A stretch of 64,000 nt of DNA from Candidatus Binatia bacterium (GTDB lineage Bacteria; Desulfobacterota; Binatia; UBA12015): the NCBI GenBank assembly GCA_029243485.1, contig JAQWRY010000001.1:186001-250000 (forward strand), read 5' to 3'. The position numbers and the translations under genes are program-made. Positions 33,794 through 42,244 of the stretch are shown here, piece after piece (position 1 is the stretch's first letter; every line of letters starts with the position of its first letter). The notes under the pieces are model-generated. The model was given only the letters and a program-made list of their open reading frames with translations. It was not told the origin of the DNA and made no database searches.

Positions 33794-35530
33794 CTACTCG
33801 ACGTAGTACGCTCCCATCAGCAGCAACATCTCATCCTCGGTACTCACGCCACCGCCCAGGACACAGGCGTCACAAACGCCGTCGCCCGCGCCCGGAGAGC
33901 TGTCGCACGAGGCACCGTCGGCCGAGCCGGAGCAACTGGCACCGACGTCACCCGCCGTACACGCCACCGGCTGGCAGATGCCTGCCGCGTTTGCCGGCGT
34001 ATTCGAGCGGCGCTTCACGCCGATCGGATCCATCTCGCCGTCCGCGTCGAGACCGTTCTCATAGTACGCGCAGAACGTGATCTCCCGGTCCGCCGCATCC
34101 GGAGAGTCGAATGCGAGGGCCGGTTTGTAGTACTGGTTGGTCGGATCGTTGTAGACGAAGTTCTCGTAGATCTGAGTCCCGTCGGCCATCTCTACCCAGA
34201 ATCGCTTCCCGCGCTTGTGGGTGTGCGAGATCAAATTGAACAACCGCGCCCCTTCCGGGAGCGTGATCGTCTGGCACAACGTCTCGGTGCCGTACGGCGG
34301 CGTGCTCTGCCCGAAGATGTTTTGTGCGGCGAATAGGCGGCTGATCGGGACACGCTGCTCGGTCGCGTACGTGTAGTTCAGGCGGGCATGCATCATCGTA
34401 GACTGGGTCGTCACGTTGAACGCGTGCGAGTTCCACAGCCAATATCCCTTGAGCGGGATCTCGGCGAAGACACCATCGGCCAGCTCCTGAACCTCGTTGG
34501 ATTGCTGGGCGACCATCAACTGCTCGCGCCGACTGGCATCGAACTCGCCGACCCCGATGCACGCAACCGTATTGACCGGCGCGCTCGCGCACGCCGCGCC
34601 TTCACCGCAACCGCCGATGTCCGTCGCCTCACAGGGCTCTCCGTGGCGTTCGCCGCCGGCGCAGAAGAACTCCCCGAAGCTGCTCGAGTGGGCAGCTGCG
34701 AGCCCGTAGAGGATCAAATGGTGCGACTGCGGGTCCTGCCGAAGATCAGACGCGGAGATGCGGAAGTGGCTACCGGCTGCGTTCTGGAACTCCGCGGGAA
34801 CCTCATCCGTCAGGTCGTAGTACTGCGCCAAGCAGATCTCACGCTCGGTACCGGCTCCGAGCTCATACTGCGGCATGACCAGCTGTAGCCCCTCTTCGGC
34901 CGACGGCGGATCGAGCGGCCGGATGATGATGGGCTCGGGGTCGGGCAAGCAGCCGTCGACGAGATCCTGCGTCTCGTCGACCGTGCCGTCCACCGGAGCA
35001 CCGGCCTTGATCCACACACGGACCAACTCCAACTCGTTCATGGAGAGAGCCGTGCTCCCAATAGGCATCGTTGAGCCACCGACCGCTACGGCCTCGGGCG
35101 TCGTCTTCGCGGCGAGCTTCAGCCAGAGGTAGCTCCGGTCGTTGTCGCCGGGCCTGATGCGCGGGAAGGCGCTGCCGGTCGAACTAACTTCGAGGAGATT
35201 CGCGTATGAGACGTCCGCGGAGAGATCGAGACCACCCGACGCAGCACTCCCGTGACACGCCTCGGCCGTACAACCGTGCGGCTCGAAGATGGTCTGCTGA
35301 ATCGCGTCGAACGTACCCGTGAACGTCGTGTCGCAACCGTCGACGGGCGGCTCGGGATCGGTCGGGCCGGGCGGCTCGGGTTCCGAATCCGGCGGCATCT
35401 CGACCGGCGTCGACGTGGCTCCCCGGCCGTCGGAAGACGAGCCACTGCTGCCACACCCCGCGCCGATCAGGGCGACGACGGCGAGCGAAACGACCGAGAG
35501 ATTGTAGGTCCAGAAGCGAGCCCTCACCAT
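33794..35530 (-). CDS. Lipoprotein with cytochrome-c-like N-terminal module and copper type II monooxygenase-like domain
   Basis: 578 aa. The signal peptide ends LIGAGC (lipidated C26), followed by a Pro/Glu-rich linker. Residues about 75-180 resemble the PSCyt-like modules of planctomycetes and myxobacteria (GCTAEACHG, GGLDLSADVSYANL, RIRPGDNDRSYLWLKL, then WIKAGAP), but the usual CxxCH is not present. Residues about 215-578 follow peptidylglycine-monooxygenase-like copper enzymes: QSHHLILYGLAAAH (H270/H271), NLISHTHKRGKRFWVEM (H436/H438), EITFCAYYENG, and a final STEDEMLLLMGAYY with the Met ligand. Hydroxylation of an unknown extracellular substrate is inferred. Confidence 0.72.
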   Translation of the reverse strand: MVRARFWTYNLSVVSLAVVALIGAGCGSSGSSSDGRGATSTPVEMPPDSEPEPPGPTDPEPPVDGCDTTFTGTFDAIQQTIFEPHGCTAEACHGSAASGGLDLSADVSYANLLEVSSTGSAFPRIRPGDNDRSYLWLKLAAKTTPEAVAVGGSTMPIGSTALSMNELELVRVWIKAGAPVDGTVDETQDLVDGCLPDPEPIIIRPLDPPSAEEGLQLVMPQYELGAGTEREICLAQYYDLTDEVPAEFQNAAGSHFRISASDLRQDPQSHHLILYGLAAAHSSSFGEFFCAGGERHGEPCEATDIGGCGEGAACASAPVNTVACIGVGEFDASRREQLMVAQQSNEVQELADGVFAEIPLKGYWLWNSHAFNVTTQSTMMHARLNYTYATEQRVPISRLFAAQNIFGQSTPPYGTETLCQTITLPEGARLFNLISHTHKRGKRFWVEMADGTQIYENFVYNDPTNQYYKPALAFDSPDAADREITFCAYYENGLDADGEMDPIGVKRRSNTPANAAGICQPVACTAGDVGASCSGSADGASCDSSPGAGDGVCDACVLGGGVSTEDEMLLLMGAYYVE

Positions 35531-35757
35531 CTAAGATTTAGCACAGATGACGCGTGGGACACATTGGGAAATTAACCGAACAGACGCTCGGAGCGCCCAG
35601 TGGCGCCGCGCCGCGAAAGACAGAGAAGGCCGCAGGCGCAGCTCGAATCTTGCGGTTACTTCAGCGGATTCAGGTCGCGATCGTCCCGGGCGGCACCAAG
35701 CCCCGCGACAACGTCATCGCGTCGGCTCCCGTCGGGCGACACCAGCGTGGGCAATCC

Positions 35758-36036
35758 CTGCGCGTCGTGAGCTGGGGCTGGCACTACCTGTCGATCGTGC
35801 TCGACGAGGACTCGCGCTACCTCCTGGTGTGGACAATCGGCACGACGATGAAGGCATCGGACGTGATCCAAAGGCTGGACCTGGCGCGAGCGAAGGGGGG
35901 CGTCGACGAAGTGGCGGTCGTGCATCGACTTCGACTGCTGAGCGACAACAGCCCCTGTTACGTCTCCGGTGAGCTGGCGACCTACCTCGGTCGCCACGGG
36001 ATGGAGCACACACGAGGAGCGCGGTACCATCCGCCG
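35758..36036 (+). mobile_element. Relic of an IS3-family transposase (orfB integrase core)
   Basis: The frame at 35758-36036 reads WGWHYLSIVLDEDSRYLLVW, then TTMKASDVIQRLDLARAKGG, VVHRLRLLSDNSPCYVSGEL and GMEHTRGARYHP. This is the middle of an IS3-type integrase core, with the second catalytic Asp in LLSDN. The preceding WQTDFTY block (first Asp), the final Glu region, orfA and the inverted terminal repeats are absent or unrecognisable. It is inactive. It sits between the copper lipoprotein and the GST gene. Confidence 0.75.
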
Positions 36037-36142
36037 CAAGCCTACTCTACCGCCGAGGAATCAGTGGGGCGCCTGATACGGCTGCATTCCCGCGGCCCCA
36101 TCCGCTGGACGGTCGGACTCCCAACTGCGAGAAACCCGCGAC

Positions 36143-37141
36143 ATGGCAGACACGTACCGCATCTTCGGCGCAGAGCTCTCCCCCTACTCCGTCAAAACCC
36201 GGTCGTACTACCGCTACAAGGGCATCCCACATGAGTGGATCGTCCGAAGTGGGAACACGATGGCGGAGTACCAGAAGTATGCGCGACTGCCGATCATCCC
36301 CGCCGTCGCGACCCCCGAAGACGAAGGCTTGCAAGACTCGACCCCGATTCTCGAGGCGATGGAGGCGAAGTTCCCGGAACCGTCCACGCACCCGCCCGGG
36401 GCCGCCCTCAAGTTCCTGTCGGAGCTGCTCGAGGAATTCGGCGACGAGTGGGGCAACAAGTGGATGTTCCACTACCGCTGGGCCGATGAAGCGGACCAGC
36501 GGTCGGCCGCGACACGCCTCGTCGACGCGATGATGCCCGACGCGCCCGAAGCCGACCGGGCCGCCATGGCCGGCCAGATTCAGGAGCGCATGGTCGGTCG
36601 CGTGGGCGTCGTCGGCTCGAACGAGCACACGGCGCCCATCATCGAAGCGTCCTTCACAAACGGCGCCGAACTGCTCGAGAAGCATCTCGTGGGTCGGCCC
36701 TACCTCTTCGGCGGCCGACCGTCCTTCGCCGACTTCGGACTGTGGGGCCAGGTCTACAATGCGTGGACAGACCCGACGTGCGGCAAGATCCTGAACCAAA
36801 AACCGGCGGTCCGCGCCTGGATCGATCGCATGCTCGACCCGAAAGCCGAGGGGGACTTCGAGAGTTGGGACACTCTCGCTCCGACGCTCGAACCGATTCT
36901 GCAACAAGAGGTGCGGATCTTCCTCGTCTGGGCCTCCGCGATCGCCGAGGCGATCGGCTCCGGCGCCGACGACATGACGGTCGATCTCGACGGCAAGAAG
37001 TGGTCGCAGACCGTCGGCGGCCCGCAGAAGTACCACGCGAAGTCGCTCAAGGAGATGCGGCGGAAGTACGCGGAAGTCAACGGCGATGACGAGCTGCGCG
37101 CGATCCTCGAGCGCTCCGGCTGCCTCGGCTCCCTCGCCTGA
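36143..37141 (+). CDS. Glutathione S-transferase-like protein
   Basis: 332 aa, longer than a standard GST. The thioredoxin-like N-terminus reads YRIFGAELSPYSVKTRSYYR with SPYS at the active-site position, followed by PIIPAVATPED (cis-Pro) and DSTPILEAMEAKFP. The helical C-terminal domain contains YLFGGRPSFADFGLWGQ. The final 100 residues extend beyond the GST core. This long GST form is common in alphaproteobacteria and uncultured lineages. It is followed by an aquaporin-type gene after 3 bp, so the two are cotranscribed. Confidence 0.87.
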   Translation: MADTYRIFGAELSPYSVKTRSYYRYKGIPHEWIVRSGNTMAEYQKYARLPIIPAVATPEDEGLQDSTPILEAMEAKFPEPSTHPPGAALKFLSELLEEFGDEWGNKWMFHYRWADEADQRSAATRLVDAMMPDAPEADRAAMAGQIQERMVGRVGVVGSNEHTAPIIEASFTNGAELLEKHLVGRPYLFGGRPSFADFGLWGQVYNAWTDPTCGKILNQKPAVRAWIDRMLDPKAEGDFESWDTLAPTLEPILQQEVRIFLVWASAIAEAIGSGADDMTVDLDGKKWSQTVGGPQKYHAKSLKEMRRKYAEVNGDDELRAILERSGCLGSLA

Positions 37142-37144
37142 CGC

Positions 37145-37858
37145 ATGCGCACTTTCGATCTTTCACGGCGCCTCGTCGCCGAAGGCGTCGGCACCGGCTT
37201 CCTTCTCTGCGCGATCGTCGGCTCTGGGATCATGGCCGAGCGACTGGCGGGCGGGAACGAAGCCCTGGCGTTGCTGGCGAACACGGTGTCCACGGGCGCC
37301 GTGCTCGTGACCCTCATCCTCACGTTCGGCCCGATCTCCGGCGCGCACCTAAACCCGGCCGTGACGCTCGCCGCCGGGATCGAGGGCGGACTGCCCGCGA
37401 GCGAGATGGGCGCGTACGTGCTCGTCCAGATCGTGGGCGGCGTGCTGGGTGTGCTCGTCGCGAACGCGATGTTCGAGCTTCCGATCGTGACGTTCGCGAG
37501 CAAGATCCGTGCGGGGCCGCATCAGCTGCTGAGTGAGTTCGTCGCGACCTTCGGTCTGCTGTCGATCATCTGGGGCTGTTCGCGACTTCGGTCGACGGCG
37601 GTACCGTTCGCCGTCGGCGCCTACATCACCGCCGCTTTCTGGTTCACGTCGTCGACGTCGTTCGCCAACCCGGCCGTCACACTCGCCCGTTCTCTTTCGG
37701 ACAGCTTCGCCGGGATCCGCCTCACCGACACGCCGTCCTTCATCGGCGCGCAGCTCCTCGGCGCGGTCGCAGCGACACTGCTCTTCCGCTGGCTCGTGCC
37801 CGACCTGGAAACCGTCGCCCCACGAGTGATCGGCCGCGCAATGGACGACGGGAGCTAG
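37145..37858 (+). CDS. MIP-family channel (aquaporin/glycerol facilitator-like)
   Basis: 237 aa with six predicted transmembrane helices. Both pore motifs are present: GAHLNPAVTLA in the first half and FANPAVTLARS in the second (NPA twice). The TM1 segment EGVGTGFLLCAIVGSG also matches. The helix-5 side contains FVATFGLLSIIWG. The residues around the second NPA are those of small water/neutral-solute channels, but selectivity cannot be decided from sequence. It starts 3 bp after the GST gene. Confidence 0.92.
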   Translation: MRTFDLSRRLVAEGVGTGFLLCAIVGSGIMAERLAGGNEALALLANTVSTGAVLVTLILTFGPISGAHLNPAVTLAAGIEGGLPASEMGAYVLVQIVGGVLGVLVANAMFELPIVTFASKIRAGPHQLLSEFVATFGLLSIIWGCSRLRSTAVPFAVGAYITAAFWFTSSTSFANPAVTLARSLSDSFAGIRLTDTPSFIGAQLLGAVAATLLFRWLVPDLETVAPRVIGRAMDDGS

Positions 37859-37918
37859 CCCCGCCCGCCGCTCGATCGCGGATCTCGGCGCGACATCGAG
37901 GACCAGCGACCTCGCCGC

Positions 37919-38332
37919 TCAGGCCACGCCGAGGTTCTCTTTGATCCAGCCAATCATCGCGTCGTAGAGCCCCTCGAACTGCGCGCCGACTTCCGCTTCG
38001 CTCGCGCCATCGGGCTCGTAGGTGCAGCTCCACACCAGCTGGGCGCTCTCCGCTCCGGCGGCCGAGACGACCATCGTGGCGTGGTAGTCCTTCGCGGGAA
38101 CCGGCAGACCCTCATCGATCGTGTAGCCGATCTGCTTCCCGCCTTCGTCGATGCTCTCGAGACGCTCTCGCAACGCGCCGCCCATGAGGACGCGCACCAT
38201 GCCGACGCCCTCCCCTTCGACGGTCGCCTCGTCCCCACCCGGAATCCAGGGGACGTTGCCGAAGTCGCGCACGAGCGCCCAAAGCTTGTCTGCCGAAACC
38301 GCGATCTCTGCCTTGACGGTGGTCTGTGCCAT
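37919..38332 (-). CDS. SRPBCC (START/Bet v1-like) family protein
   Basis: 137 aa. The SRPBCC helix-grip fold opens VKAEIAVSADKLWALVRDFG, followed by GMVRVLMGGALRERLESIDE and ends with YDAMIGWIKENLG. Proteins of this fold bind hydrophobic ligands or act as polyketide cyclases. It follows the hydroxyacid dehydrogenase gene by 17 bp in the same direction, so they probably form one transcript. Function unknown. Confidence 0.87.
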   Translation of the reverse strand: MAQTTVKAEIAVSADKLWALVRDFGNVPWIPGGDEATVEGEGVGMVRVLMGGALRERLESIDEGGKQIGYTIDEGLPVPAKDYHATMVVSAAGAESAQLVWSCTYEPDGASEAEVGAQFEGLYDAMIGWIKENLGVA

Positions 38333-38349
38333 GAGGACTCCCTAGCGAT

Positions 38350-39423
38350 TCATGCCCCCCGGCGGAAGCCGAGGGCATCCATGTCCACGCGGTTCCTCAT
38401 CGGCTCGCCGGTCGCGTACCGCCGCAGATTCTCCGCAAAGAGCTCGAAAAGGTCCTCCATGTACCGATCGACCGCCACCGCCCCGTGCGGAGAGACGTAC
38501 GTGTTGGGAAGGTCCCAGAATGGACTCGACGCGGGCAGCGGCTCCTCGTCGAAGACGTCGAGAACCGCGGCGCCCAGGTGACCGCTGCGCATCGCCTCCA
38601 GCAACGCCGCCGAATCGACCAGAGGTCCTCGCGCGACGTTGACGAGCACGGAGCCCTGAGGCATCGCCGCGAGTGCCTCCGCATCGATCAGGCCCTCGGT
38701 CTCAGGCGTGTGCGGTGCCGCGACGACGACCGTGTCGCAGCGCGCGACCATCGCGTGCAGGTCTCCCGGGCCGAACAATTCGTCGGCGACAGGTGACGTC
38801 ATGCCGGGTCGATACGATCGCTTCAGCGCGAGCACGCGGACCCCGAACGCACGCGCACGGATCGCCACCTCCTCCCCGATCGCACCGAGGCCGACGATTC
38901 CCATTGTCGTACCGCCGAAGGTCCTACCATGGGCGCCGACCCACTCGTGCTCGCGCTGCGCGGCCTCCAGGCCCCGCAGGTTCTTCCAGATTTGAAGCAG
39001 CCGACCGAGAACGAACTCGGCGATCGACCGCGCCCCGAGCCCGGACGAGTTCGTGACGAAGACCCGATCGGCCGAAACCCCCGCCGCGACCCACCCGTCG
39101 ACACCCGCACCGACCGAGTGAATCCATTTCAGTCGCGGCGCGCGGCGCATGAGATCGCTCGGCGTGTGCAGCCCGATCAGCACCTCAGCTCGCGCGAGAG
39201 CTTCCGCCCTCTCGACCGCGACGGTCGCGCCCCACGCAGGGGGCTCGTCGTGCGGCTCGGCGGGTGGCGGCGAGATCCAGTCCGATGCAGGGTCGACCGG
39301 AAGCGGCACGGGTTCGATGCGCGGGTCGATCGCACGTAGCGCATCGAGTTGGGCGGGGTCGTGCATCGCAGGGAAGCCGAGACAGACGACGATGGGCTCT
39401 TCCTTTGCTGGGGCCATCCGCAT
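38350..39423 (-). CDS. D-2-hydroxyacid dehydrogenase (NAD-dependent)
   Basis: 357 aa. The NAD-binding site GIVGLGAIGEEVAIRARAFG (GxGxxG) and the catalytic triad of the family are visible: Arg in VNVARGPLVDSAAL, Glu in FDEEPLPASSPFWDLP and His in YVSPHGAVA. Family members reduce 2-oxo acids such as glyoxylate or hydroxypyruvate. The N-terminal domain is longer than in lactate dehydrogenases. It heads a two-gene unit with the SRPBCC gene. Substrate unknown. Confidence 0.92.
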   Translation of the reverse strand: MRMAPAKEEPIVVCLGFPAMHDPAQLDALRAIDPRIEPVPLPVDPASDWISPPPAEPHDEPPAWGATVAVERAEALARAEVLIGLHTPSDLMRRAPRLKWIHSVGAGVDGWVAAGVSADRVFVTNSSGLGARSIAEFVLGRLLQIWKNLRGLEAAQREHEWVGAHGRTFGGTTMGIVGLGAIGEEVAIRARAFGVRVLALKRSYRPGMTSPVADELFGPGDLHAMVARCDTVVVAAPHTPETEGLIDAEALAAMPQGSVLVNVARGPLVDSAALLEAMRSGHLGAAVLDVFDEEPLPASSPFWDLPNTYVSPHGAVAVDRYMEDLFELFAENLRRYATGEPMRNRVDMDALGFRRGA

Positions 39424-39488
39424 TTCGTAGTGCGCCGCGACGCGCTTGTCATGCCCGGGTGGGTCTGATCGTATCGGCCTCGAACCCC

Positions 39489-40169
39489 ATGGCGATCTAC
39501 GTCTTCGAGACCATCGACATCACCGGCGCCGGCCGCGGCGCACTGATCGATCGACTCCAAACCGGCTGGGCGCCTCATCTCGAAGACGAGTTCGGCATTC
39601 GGATGGTTGGTGTCTGGGCAACTGCCGGCAGCACCGCCAGTTGGCCCGAAGCAAATGTCCTGTGGGAGATGGACGACTGGGAGCAGTTCGGCCGCGCCCA
39701 GGCTGCGCGCTTCCCGCTCGAGGAAAACGACCCCTACGGGTGCGAACTCGAACGCCACTCGCTGCCGCTGCGCGCCGGTGGTCGACACGACCTGCTCATC
39801 GGCGCCGATTTCTCGCCCACCCGGGCACAGATCCGCGCCGAAGACCGCGCCGGCTCCGTCGTCCTGCGCGAGAACGTGCGCAGCCGCCCCGGAGCCTTCC
39901 ACGAATACCAGGCGGCGCTGGCCTCCGAATACCTGCCAGTCGCCACGGCCCGCGGCATCTCGCTCCTCGGCGCGTACGCACATTCCTTGCGCCCGAATCT
40001 CGGTATGAACCTCTGGTCGTTCCGCGACTGGGCACACGTCTGCGAAACCATGGAGACCCTCGACACCGACCCCGAGCGCGCGGCATGGGCGAGGCGCGAA
40101 CGCGAACTGCTCGACGACAGCGAGGCCTGGCTTCTCGCCGCACCACCGGCCGAAGCTCTCGGGACCTGA
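39489..40169 (+). CDS. NIPSNAP-family protein, two domains
   Basis: 226 aa from the ATG at 39489; the longer frame to 39264 overlaps the divergent dehydrogenase. It consists of two dimeric alpha/beta-barrel (NIPSNAP-type) repeats, the second beginning near SVVLRENVRSRPGAFHEYQA, with aromatic-rich turns such as LWSFRDWAHVCE. The family has no settled enzymatic role. It is followed after 2 bp by a related gene and then by an SDR gene, forming an operon. Confidence 0.75.
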   Translation: MAIYVFETIDITGAGRGALIDRLQTGWAPHLEDEFGIRMVGVWATAGSTASWPEANVLWEMDDWEQFGRAQAARFPLEENDPYGCELERHSLPLRAGGRHDLLIGADFSPTRAQIRAEDRAGSVVLRENVRSRPGAFHEYQAALASEYLPVATARGISLLGAYAHSLRPNLGMNLWSFRDWAHVCETMETLDTDPERAAWARRERELLDDSEAWLLAAPPAEALGT

Positions 40170-40171
40170 CC

Positions 40172-40864
40172 GTGGCGATCTATCTGCACGAGATCATTCG
40201 CGTCGTCCCGGGCCGCGAAGACGAGTACATGGCGAGCGTGCTGTCCCTCGGGTTCATTCCCGCCCGTCGTCGCGCGGGCGTGAAGCACTCGGAGGCCTTG
40301 GGCCTGTTTCGCACCGCCGAGCACTCGGGGCCGGCGCCCAAGGTGGTCAACATCTGGCAACACGAGGGCTGGAACACTCTCACCGGAGCGCTCGCGCGCC
40401 AGTTCCAGGACCACCAGCGCGACAGCAAGATGGAAGCATGGTGGAAGGCGAACACGGACCTGAGACGCGGCGGACACGATCGCGTGCTCCTCCCTACCGC
40501 GTACACGCGTGACCGCGAAGGCCTCGCTCAGGACGCGGTTCGGGGACGGGTCTTCGTTCACGAGATCGTCACCCTCCCGATGGGAGAGCCCGCCGCCTAC
40601 CTCGAGCGACTTGGCCGGCTGCAGCCCGTCTTCGGCCAGCTCGGTTGGGAGATCGTCGGCGCGTACCGCGTCGCGTGGCGCCCCCGAGAAGCGCTCGTGC
40701 TGTGGGCCCTGCCCGACTGGGAAACCCTCGGAGCGCTCCACCAAGCCGCGCCAGCCGACCCCGAGTTCCGCACCTGGCTCGAGTACAGGGAACACGTCGT
40801 GCAGGACCTGGACGAGATGGTCCTGCTCCCCGGGCGCATGAACCCGCTCAGGCTTCGGGATTGA
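40172..40864 (+). CDS. NIPSNAP-like protein, second copy
   Basis: 230 aa from a GTG at 40172, 2 bp after the first NIPSNAP gene. It opens VAIYLHEIIRVVPGREDEYM and repeats the motif at VFVHEIVTLPMGEPAAYLER, each half with the WxxxxL(W)xLPDW-type end (ALVLWALPDWETLGALHQ). The two genes probably arose by duplication. It is followed after 22 bp by the SDR gene. Function unknown. Confidence 0.75.
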   Translation: MAIYLHEIIRVVPGREDEYMASVLSLGFIPARRRAGVKHSEALGLFRTAEHSGPAPKVVNIWQHEGWNTLTGALARQFQDHQRDSKMEAWWKANTDLRRGGHDRVLLPTAYTRDREGLAQDAVRGRVFVHEIVTLPMGEPAAYLERLGRLQPVFGQLGWEIVGAYRVAWRPREALVLWALPDWETLGALHQAAPADPEFRTWLEYREHVVQDLDEMVLLPGRMNPLRLRD

Positions 40865-40886
40865 GCGCCCCAAGGAACACCGCCAA

Positions 40887-41681
40887 ATGAGGCTCGAAGG
40901 CAAAGTCGCAATCGTCGTCGGCGCGGGACAAACGCCCGGCGAAACCATCGGCAACGGACGGGCCACCGCCCTTCTCTACGCGCGCGAGGGCGCACGCGTG
41001 TTGCTCGTTGACCGGCGGATCGACTCGGCCGAGGAGACCCGTGCGCTCATCACCGAAGAAGGGGGTGAGGCGATCGCCCTCGCCGCGGACGCAACGAACG
41101 GAGACGATTGTGCTCACCTCGCGCAGGCCTGCGTCGAGAAGTTCGGGCGGATCGACATCTTGCAGAACAACGTCGGCATCGGACACGGCGACGCGAGCGT
41201 CATGCGTCTCGCCGAGGCCGACTGGGACCACATCTTCGACGTGAACCTGAAGACGGTGTTCCTCGCGAGCAAGCACGTGCTGCCGATCATGCGCGCGCAC
41301 AAGAGCGGCTCGATCGTGAACATCTCTTCCGTCGCTGCCGTCGCCGCGATGCCGCTCGCCGCCTACAAGACGTCCAAGGCCGCCGTGAACGCGCTCACCC
41401 AGCAGATGGCCATCGCCAACGCCAAGCACGGGATCCGCGTGAACGCGATCATGCCTGGACTCATGAACACCCCGATGGCGATCGAGACCATCTCCAAAGC
41501 CACCGGCATCCCGCGCGACACGCTCATCGAGCAGCGCGACGCGCAGGTGCCGCTGCGGGGCAAGATGGGTACGGCCTGGGACGTCGCCTACGCCTCGCTG
41601 TTCCTCGCTTCGGACGAAGCCGCGTTCGTCACGGGCGCGATCCTGCCCGTCGACGGCGGGCAGTCCGTGAAGGTCGGCTAG
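40887..41681 (+). CDS. Short-chain dehydrogenase/reductase
   Basis: 264 aa. VAIVVGAGQTPGETIGNGRA is a longer than usual cofactor loop (GxxxxxxxGNG). Further motifs are LQNNVGIG, catalytic Ser in NISSVAAV and YKTSKAAVNAL (YxxxK), and a closing FVTGAILPVDGGQSV. Third in the NIPSNAP operon and convergent with the Rieske dioxygenase beta gene (7 bp apart). It could serve as a dihydrodiol or hydroxyacyl dehydrogenase; the context does not decide. Confidence 0.93.
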   Translation: MRLEGKVAIVVGAGQTPGETIGNGRATALLYAREGARVLLVDRRIDSAEETRALITEEGGEAIALAADATNGDDCAHLAQACVEKFGRIDILQNNVGIGHGDASVMRLAEADWDHIFDVNLKTVFLASKHVLPIMRAHKSGSIVNISSVAAVAAMPLAAYKTSKAAVNALTQQMAIANAKHGIRVNAIMPGLMNTPMAIETISKATGIPRDTLIEQRDAQVPLRGKMGTAWDVAYASLFLASDEAAFVTGAILPVDGGQSVKVG

Positions 41682-41688
41682 AAGTTCT

Positions 41689-42243
41689 TCAGAAAAAGAG
41701 CCCGAGCGTCGGATACTCGATGTTCGCGAGGTCCATCACGATCTCCCGACTCGCGAGCTTGAAGCCGTCGCCCTCGCGCAGCAGCACGTCGCGACGCTGG
41801 CCCGAATAGAGGAAGCTCTCACTCGAGGGCCGCGCGTAGTACAGGTGAAAATTGCTGAGCGCGGACAACCGGCTCTCCGAAACCTCCACGATCTCCACGT
41901 TGCCGATGATCCGACGCGTGCGGGCCGGCGGGTTTTCTGACCAGGAATTCGGTTTGAAGGCCCGATCGACGCGCATCGAAAGATGCAGGTAGCTCTCCTC
42001 GCGGTAGGGTGCGCCGCCCGATTCGACTCCCTCGAGCTCGCGGTCGATACTGATCATCTCTTCCTGACCGCGCATCGTGTTGTCGACTTGAGGATTGCCC
42101 CGCGCCGGCATGACGTAGCGCACCTCCTCGCTGCAAGACGAAAGCCAGGTTCGATATTGGCGACCGTCGAGGAGACGCGCCTCGCAGTAGTAGAACTGCT
42201 CGACCTGGAACTGCAGCTCAGGGGTCACGGCCGGTTCCGGCAT
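41689..42243 (-). CDS. Aromatic-ring-hydroxylating dioxygenase, beta subunit
   Basis: 184 aa with the NTF2-like fold of dioxygenase small subunits. The N-terminal VEQFYYCEARLLDGRQYRTW block and the ARTRRIIGNVEIVEVSE and QRRDVLLREGDGFKLASREI segments are typical. It has structural, not catalytic, roles in the alpha3beta3 enzyme. It follows the alpha-subunit gene with 1 bp between stop and start, indicating coupled expression. Confidence 0.93.
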   Translation of the reverse strand: MPEPAVTPELQFQVEQFYYCEARLLDGRQYRTWLSSCSEEVRYVMPARGNPQVDNTMRGQEEMISIDRELEGVESGGAPYREESYLHLSMRVDRAFKPNSWSENPPARTRRIIGNVEIVEVSESRLSALSNFHLYYARPSSESFLYSGQRRDVLLREGDGFKLASREIVMDLANIEYPTLGLFF

Positions 42244-42244
42244 C

